64,000 bases of DNA from assembly GCA_963714065.1 (NCBI GenBank), contig OY970226.1:186001-250000 (forward strand), read 5' to 3'. How positions within the stretch are numbered: the first letter of the stretch is position 1; each line of letters starts with the position of its first letter. The notes beneath the pieces are model-generated. The model searched no databases and was not told the DNA's origin. It saw only the letters and a list, made by a program, of their open reading frames with translations. This document shows, one piece after another, positions 59,985 to 64,000 of this stretch. The translations under genes were made by a program, and so were the position numbers. This DNA is from JAZKID01 sp963714065. GTDB lineage: Bacteria; Pseudomonadota; Alphaproteobacteria; Rhizobiales; UBA4765.

Positions 59985-60779
59985 TTGGCGAACATCGATA
60001 AGCCGACCGGCAATTTCATTATACATCTGAGCGCCTTCGCTTTCCGGATATGACCGAACATAAATCTGCCCTGCATCTGCAGAACTGCGCATCAGCGGAT
60101 CCAGCGGCAATGCACCGAGATACGGGATGGCAAGACGCTGCGCTTCTTCCTTCACGCCGCCATGCCCGAAAATTTCGAAATGCGAACCGCAGCCGGAGCA
60201 AGTGAACAGGCTCATATTCTCGATCAGACCGAGAATGGGGATATTCATGCGGCGGAACATTTCAAGACCTCGGCGCGCATCCAGCAGCGCCAGATCCTGC
60301 GGTGTCGACACAACGACAGCGCCATCGACGACAACATATTGCAACAGCGTGAGCTGCGCATCGCCGGTGCCGGGCGGCAGATCGATGAAAAGCAAATCGA
60401 GATTTTCCCAGGCAACATCGAGCAGCATTTGCCGCACCGCGCCCATCACCATCGGCCCGCGCCATAGCATGGCCTTGCCCTCGCCCATCAGGAACTCGAC
60501 CGACATGACATCGAGACCTTGCGCGCGAAGCGGAGCGATTTTTTTGTCTTCGCGCATCTGCGGCTGCCCACTTACATTCAGCATTTTGCCGAGCGAAGGG
60601 CCGTAAATATCCGCATCCAGCAAGCCGACGCGCAAACCCTTTGCCAGACAGGCAGCGGCAAGATTGACGGCAACCGTCGATTTTCCAACCCCGCCCTTGC
60701 CGGAGGCGATGGCGATAATCTTAGCTACACCCGGCAAACGCGCGGGCTGCGGCACTGGTTTTTCGCGCGCAAACTTCAT
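59982..60779 (-). CDS. mrp: Mrp/NBP35 family iron-sulfur carrier ATPase
   Basis: P-loop ATPase thought to carry and deliver Fe-S clusters. The ATG at 60779 follows AAGGG. The 265-residue protein has the deviant Walker A IASGKGGVGKST (GKGGVGKST at residues 27-35), LLDADIYGPSLGKML, IDLPPGTGDAQLTL, and the cluster-binding CxxC in FTCSGCGSHF near residue 190. It lacks the N-terminal MIP18/DUF59 domain that many bacterial Mrp proteins carry. Confidence 0.93.
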   Translation of the reverse strand: MKFAREKPVPQPARLPGVAKIIAIASGKGGVGKSTVAVNLAAACLAKGLRVGLLDADIYGPSLGKMLNVSGQPQMREDKKIAPLRAQGLDVMSVEFLMGEGKAMLWRGPMVMGAVRQMLLDVAWENLDLLFIDLPPGTGDAQLTLLQYVVVDGAVVVSTPQDLALLDARRGLEMFRRMNIPILGLIENMSLFTCSGCGSHFEIFGHGGVKEEAQRLAIPYLGALPLDPLMRSSADAGQIYVRSYPESEGAQMYNEIAGRLIDVRQ

Positions 60780-60866
60780 TCCCAACCCTTAGCTTGACCG
60801 GCCGATTTTTTCCACGCATGATTACGCAATTAGATGTTTTCCCAAAACAAAGCGGTACGGACAAAT

Positions 60867-62210
60867 ATGACGAACGTGGAAAGTGTGTCTTCCGGCTGGC
60901 GCCGCCCGCAAAACGAAGCGCCGCTTCTCGATGTCTTCCGCACCATCTCCGTACCGGGACCGGGGCCAACATCAAGCTGGCGGAAATTTCTGGCTTTTCT
61001 GGGGCCCGGCTATCTTGTCGCCGTGGGTTATATGGACCCCGGCAATTGGGCGACTTCGCTCGCCGGTGGTTCGAAATTCGGTTATGCGCTGCTTTTCATC
61101 GCTTTGTTGTCGAATATCATGGCGATCATCCTGCAATCGCTATGCGCGCGGCTTGCCATCGCCACGGGCCGCGATCTGGCGCAGGCTTGCCGCGATGCGT
61201 ACCCGAAGTGGACTGCCATGCCGCTCTGGCTGCTGGCGGAAATTGCCATCGTCGCCACAGATCTTGCGGAAGTAATCGGCACCGCCATCGGCCTCTATCT
61301 GCTTTTCAATATTCCGCTCGAAATCGGCGTGCTGATTACGGCGGCCGACGTATTCCTTATCCTCTGGCTACAGACCAAGGGCTTTCGCTGGATCGAAGCT
61401 TTTATTATTGCGTTGATCGGCATCATCGCGCTTTGCTTCATCACGCAGATTGTCATGGCCGATCCCGACTGGGGCGCCGTATTCACGGGCTTTCTGCCAT
61501 CGACGCAAATCGTGACCAATCCGGACATGCTTTATCTGTCGCTCGGCATTATCGGCGCGACTGTGATGCCGCACAATTTATATCTGCATTCGGCGATCGT
61601 ACAGACACGCGCTTATGGCTACAGCATACCGGAAAAGCGCGAGGCACTGAAATTCGCGACGCTCGATTCGACATTCGCGCTGATGTTTGCCCTCACCATC
61701 AACGCATCGATCCTTATTCTGGCGGCGGCCGTTTTCAATAAAACGGGCCGCAGCAATGTCGAGGAATTGCAACAGGCGCATCAGCTGCTCAACCCCCTGC
61801 TCGGTTCTGCGATAGCGCCAAGCCTGTTCGCCATCGCGCTTTTGTGTTGCGGCCTCAACTCCACCGTGACGGCCACCATGGCAGGCCAGGCCGTGATGGA
61901 AGGGTTTCTGGAAATCCGCCTGCCCGCATGGCTGCGCCGCCTGGTTACGCGGCTGATCGCCATCGTGCCCGCTGTTTTCGTAACCATACTGTACGGCGAA
62001 AGCTGGACGGCGAAACTGCTGATCCTCAGTCAGGTGGTCTTAAGCCTGCAACTGCCCTTTGCCGTGATTCCGCTCGTGCATCTCACATCGTCGATGAGAA
62101 AGATGGGTTCGCTCGTTGCCCCACTTTGGCTTACCATTATGGCTGTGCTGATTGCAGCATTGCTTGTGACGCTGAATGTCAAATTCATCGTCGATCTCGT
62201 TATCGGATAA
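60867..62210 (+). CDS. mntH: NRAMP family divalent metal transporter
   Basis: Proton-coupled importer of manganese or iron. About 447 residues with eleven helices. Helix 1 carries the metal site GYMDPGNWATSLAGG, and helix 6 carries GATVMPHNLYLHSAIVQTR, with the Met of the metal site and the MPH motif. Start is uncertain: 60867 has a weak GGA, and 60834 is also in frame. Divergent from mrp. Nothing resembling a clear Mur or MntR operator was recognised upstream. Confidence 0.93.
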   Translation: MTNVESVSSGWRRPQNEAPLLDVFRTISVPGPGPTSSWRKFLAFLGPGYLVAVGYMDPGNWATSLAGGSKFGYALLFIALLSNIMAIILQSLCARLAIATGRDLAQACRDAYPKWTAMPLWLLAEIAIVATDLAEVIGTAIGLYLLFNIPLEIGVLITAADVFLILWLQTKGFRWIEAFIIALIGIIALCFITQIVMADPDWGAVFTGFLPSTQIVTNPDMLYLSLGIIGATVMPHNLYLHSAIVQTRAYGYSIPEKREALKFATLDSTFALMFALTINASILILAAAVFNKTGRSNVEELQQAHQLLNPLLGSAIAPSLFAIALLCCGLNSTVTATMAGQAVMEGFLEIRLPAWLRRLVTRLIAIVPAVFVTILYGESWTAKLLILSQVVLSLQLPFAVIPLVHLTSSMRKMGSLVAPLWLTIMAVLIAALLVTLNVKFIVDLVIG

Positions 62211-62213
62211 TTC

Positions 62214-63083
62214 ATGCAAAATGTCGCCTTTATCGGTCTTGGAACCATGGGGGCGCCGATGGCCGGGCATCTGGCCGCAAAAGGTTTTTCCGTCACCGTT
62301 TACAGCCGCACGCAGGCAAAAGCGCGCGCATGGTGTGAGCGCCACGAGGGCAAGCTTGCGAAAAGCCCGGCGGAAGCCGCACAGGATGCAGCATTTGTCT
62401 TTGCCTGTGTCGGCAATGACGACGATGTACGCGCCATCACGGCGGGTTCGAACGGCGCATTTTCATCCATGCGTCCGGGCACGGTTTTTGTCGATCACAC
62501 AACGACATCGGCAAATCTCGCGCGCGAGCTTGCGGTTGCTGCAAAAGAGAAAAACCTGTTTTTTATCGACGCGCCCGTTTCGGGCGGCCAGACAGGCGCG
62601 GAAAAAGGCACGCTGACGATTATGTGCGGCGGCGATGAAGAGGCTTATCGGCGTGCCGAACCTGTCATGCGCTCTTACGCCAAAGCCTGCCGGTTGATGG
62701 GCGATGCGGGCACGGGACAGTTGACGAAAATGGTCAACCAGATCTGCATTGCAGGGCTTGTGCAGGCGCTATCCGAAGGTATTTATTTCGCCGAGAAGGC
62801 CGGCCTCGATGTGCAGGCTGTTCTCGACGTGATTTCCAAAGGCGCCGCCGGTTCCTGGCAAATGGAAAACCGCGGACAGACCATGCATAAGCGCGAATTC
62901 GATTTCGGTTTCGCGGTCGATCTCATGCGCAAGGATCTCGATATCGTGCAGGAAGAAGCCAAATGCAATGGAGCGAAACTTCCCGTGACGGAACTTGTCA
63001 ATAAATTTTATGCCGAAATCCAGAACGCGGGTGGCAATCGCCTCGATACGTCAAGCCTGATCATGCGTCTCAGCCGAGATTGA
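62214..63083 (+). CDS. NAD(P)-dependent 3-hydroxyisobutyrate dehydrogenase-type oxidoreductase
   Basis: Beta-hydroxyacid dehydrogenase family, 289 residues. Rossmann start VAFIGLGTMGAPMAGHLAAKG, substrate-site DAPVSGGQTGAEKGTLTIM, and catalytic Lys in GQLTKMVNQI (about residue 172). Family members reduce or oxidise 3-hydroxyisobutyrate, tartronate semialdehyde or glyoxylate; the substrate cannot be told from sequence. Starts 3 bases after the mntH stop, so it is cotranscribed. Ends in a 14-base overlap with the convergent next gene. Confidence 0.9.
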   Translation: MQNVAFIGLGTMGAPMAGHLAAKGFSVTVYSRTQAKARAWCERHEGKLAKSPAEAAQDAAFVFACVGNDDDVRAITAGSNGAFSSMRPGTVFVDHTTTSANLARELAVAAKEKNLFFIDAPVSGGQTGAEKGTLTIMCGGDEEAYRRAEPVMRSYAKACRLMGDAGTGQLTKMVNQICIAGLVQALSEGIYFAEKAGLDVQAVLDVISKGAAGSWQMENRGQTMHKREFDFGFAVDLMRKDLDIVQEEAKCNGAKLPVTELVNKFYAEIQNAGGNRLDTSSLIMRLSRD

Positions 63084-63552
63084 AATCTTCTTTCACATCC
63101 GGCTTGTTAGTGTCTTTTTTACCCGCACGTAAATCCTTGCGCGCAGTTGCCGCAAGCTCATGGTAGCGCGCGCGAATAGCGTCGATTTCCCGGTCGGAAA
63201 GTTCTTCGAGATTCATCAGAACATTATGCGCGCCTTCTGTCGCGCGGATCAACTCGTCGAGCTTAAGCTGCAATGCATGCGTATCCTTGTTCTGCGTATG
63301 CTGGATCAGAAACACCATCAGAAAAGTAACGATCGTGGTGCCGGTATTGATGACAAGCTGCCAGGTGTCGGAATAATCGAACAACGGGCCGCTGATCAGC
63401 CATATCAGCACGATCAACACGGCAAGGATAAAAGCCCATACCGTGCCGGAAAGTTCGGCAATCACGCGCGCAGTGCGTTCGAAAAGATTGCCCCTGCCGA
63501 CCTCATCGTCCTGCACAGAAATTTTCTCCAGAACGGATTTCTTTTTCTTCAT
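63070..63552 (-). CDS. Low-affinity iron permease family protein
   Basis: A 160-residue protein with two membrane helices at about 38-56 and 66-84, and the diagnostic stretch SDTWQLVINTGTTIVTFLMV followed by IQHTQNKDTHALQLKLDELI. This matches the family of small bacterial proteins named after yeast Fet4 (PF04120). Transport has not been shown for most members. It lies near mntH, hinting at metal physiology, but on the opposite strand. Confidence 0.88.
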   Translation of the reverse strand: MKKKKSVLEKISVQDDEVGRGNLFERTARVIAELSGTVWAFILAVLIVLIWLISGPLFDYSDTWQLVINTGTTIVTFLMVFLIQHTQNKDTHALQLKLDELIRATEGAHNVLMNLEELSDREIDAIRARYHELAATARKDLRAGKKDTNKPDVKEDFNLG

Positions 63553-63557
63553 GGCGA

Positions 63558-63932
63558 CTATTTTTTCTTCTGCCGTTTTTCATCGTCTTCCTCGGCCATA
63601 TGCAAATTATGCATGACACGATGAAAAACCGGCGCCAGCAACAGGCCGGAAGCCGCTATCAGCAAGAGGCCGCAATAGATCGCATAACTGCCGGCAAAAA
63701 ACTTGGCTCCCCATCCATGTAAAGTGCTGACCGGGCCCATGCCGCCGATGATCATGGCGGCCTCAAGAAAAGAATCGAGCCAGTCCAGCCCTTCGAGCAG
63801 ATGATAGCCGAGCATGCCGCCAAATAACGAGGTCCCGATAAGCCCCAGGACTATCGCCAAATTCGAAAGAAGCCGCCGCACAAATTTGCGGCGGGGCAGG
63901 AGTTTCTGCTGCTTTTTTTCATAGCTGAACAT
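63558..63932 (-). CDS. Small membrane protein of unknown function
   Basis: From the ATG at 63932 a 124-residue protein. After a basic N-terminal part (KKQQKLLPRRKFVRRLL) it has helices at about 22-42, 50-62 and 76-98, with the loop GGMGPVSTLHGWGAKF between. The C-terminus is highly charged. I recognise no named family. It ends 5 bases before the iron-permease-like gene on the same strand, so the two form an operon. A longer frame from a TTG at 63968 is less likely. Confidence 0.72.
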   Translation of the reverse strand: MFSYEKKQQKLLPRRKFVRRLLSNLAIVLGLIGTSLFGGMLGYHLLEGLDWLDSFLEAAMIIGGMGPVSTLHGWGAKFFAGSYAIYCGLLLIAASGLLLAPVFHRVMHNLHMAEEDDEKRQKKK

Positions 63933-64000
63933 GCGATCAAGTCTCGGAAATATTTGATGTAAGGGCAAGTTAAAAAATAATGTGCATTTCAGCAGGCTTA

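Overview
The window is a chromosomal segment of an alphaproteobacterium. The call rests on gene order (secG/tpiA, ppiD-trp genes, lexA-comEC-gltX-gltA, lpxB-lpxI-lpxA-fabZ-lpxD-bamA-rseP-dxr-cdsA-uppS-frr-pyrH-tsf-rpsB, dnaE-lolD-lolC-proS, ppx-ppk-hdaA, purM-purN), on lpxI, a short ProRS and a DUF1467 protein, and on two perfect GAAC-N7-GAAC SOS boxes, the LexA site of this class. I cannot name the order with confidence. No rRNA, tRNA, CRISPR array, prophage or insertion sequence was recognised, and no gene-free stretch exceeds about 300 bases. The longest, 12267-12550, 33836-34072 and 53576-53780, hold repeats, a promoter, or only AT-rich sequence.

Layout. 1-3200: end of an unknown gene, secG, and three AT-richer orphan genes lying between secG and tpiA. 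3328-9945: tpiA diverging from a tightly overlapped ppiD-trpE-trpGD-trpC operon in which trpG and trpD are fused. 10000-13130: a Gly/Asn-rich protein, a GST and a secreted fasciclin protein. 13264-19164: SOS-boxed lexA converging on comEC, then gltX and gltA. 19170-33835: a long minus-strand block for lipid A, outer-membrane assembly, isoprenoid and phospholipid synthesis, and translation. 34073-43301: dnaE (interrupted by one extra base in this sequence), a 30-codon SOS-controlled membrane micropeptide, lolD, lolC, proS, two orphan helical proteins and DUF1467. 43429-51295: polyphosphate genes, hdaA, a PerM-type permease, a CDP-alcohol phosphotransferase and purMN. 51344-64000: terC, ndk, holC, a 44-residue micropeptide, yqeY, carA, ccdA, two tandem paralogous orphans, rpe, purB, mrp, mntH and a few membrane or redox genes.

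Working together: the 19.7-33.8 kb block makes lipid A precursors, undecaprenyl phosphate, CDP-diacylglycerol and the BAM core while also encoding ribosome and translation factors. LolCD, further upstream, exports lipoproteins. LexA very probably controls itself and the micropeptide promoter ahead of dnaE. That promoter carries an SOS box between its -35 and -10 elements, and the product resembles in size and layout SidA, the small SOS-induced division inhibitor of Caulobacter. This is the most interesting locus here.

Two further themes recur. Lineage-specific AT-richer orphan genes sit at breaks between otherwise conserved blocks, and some are related to one another. Eight CGTCAT...ATGACG palindromic repeats sit between genes, one of them forming a hairpin over the lolC ribosome-binding site.
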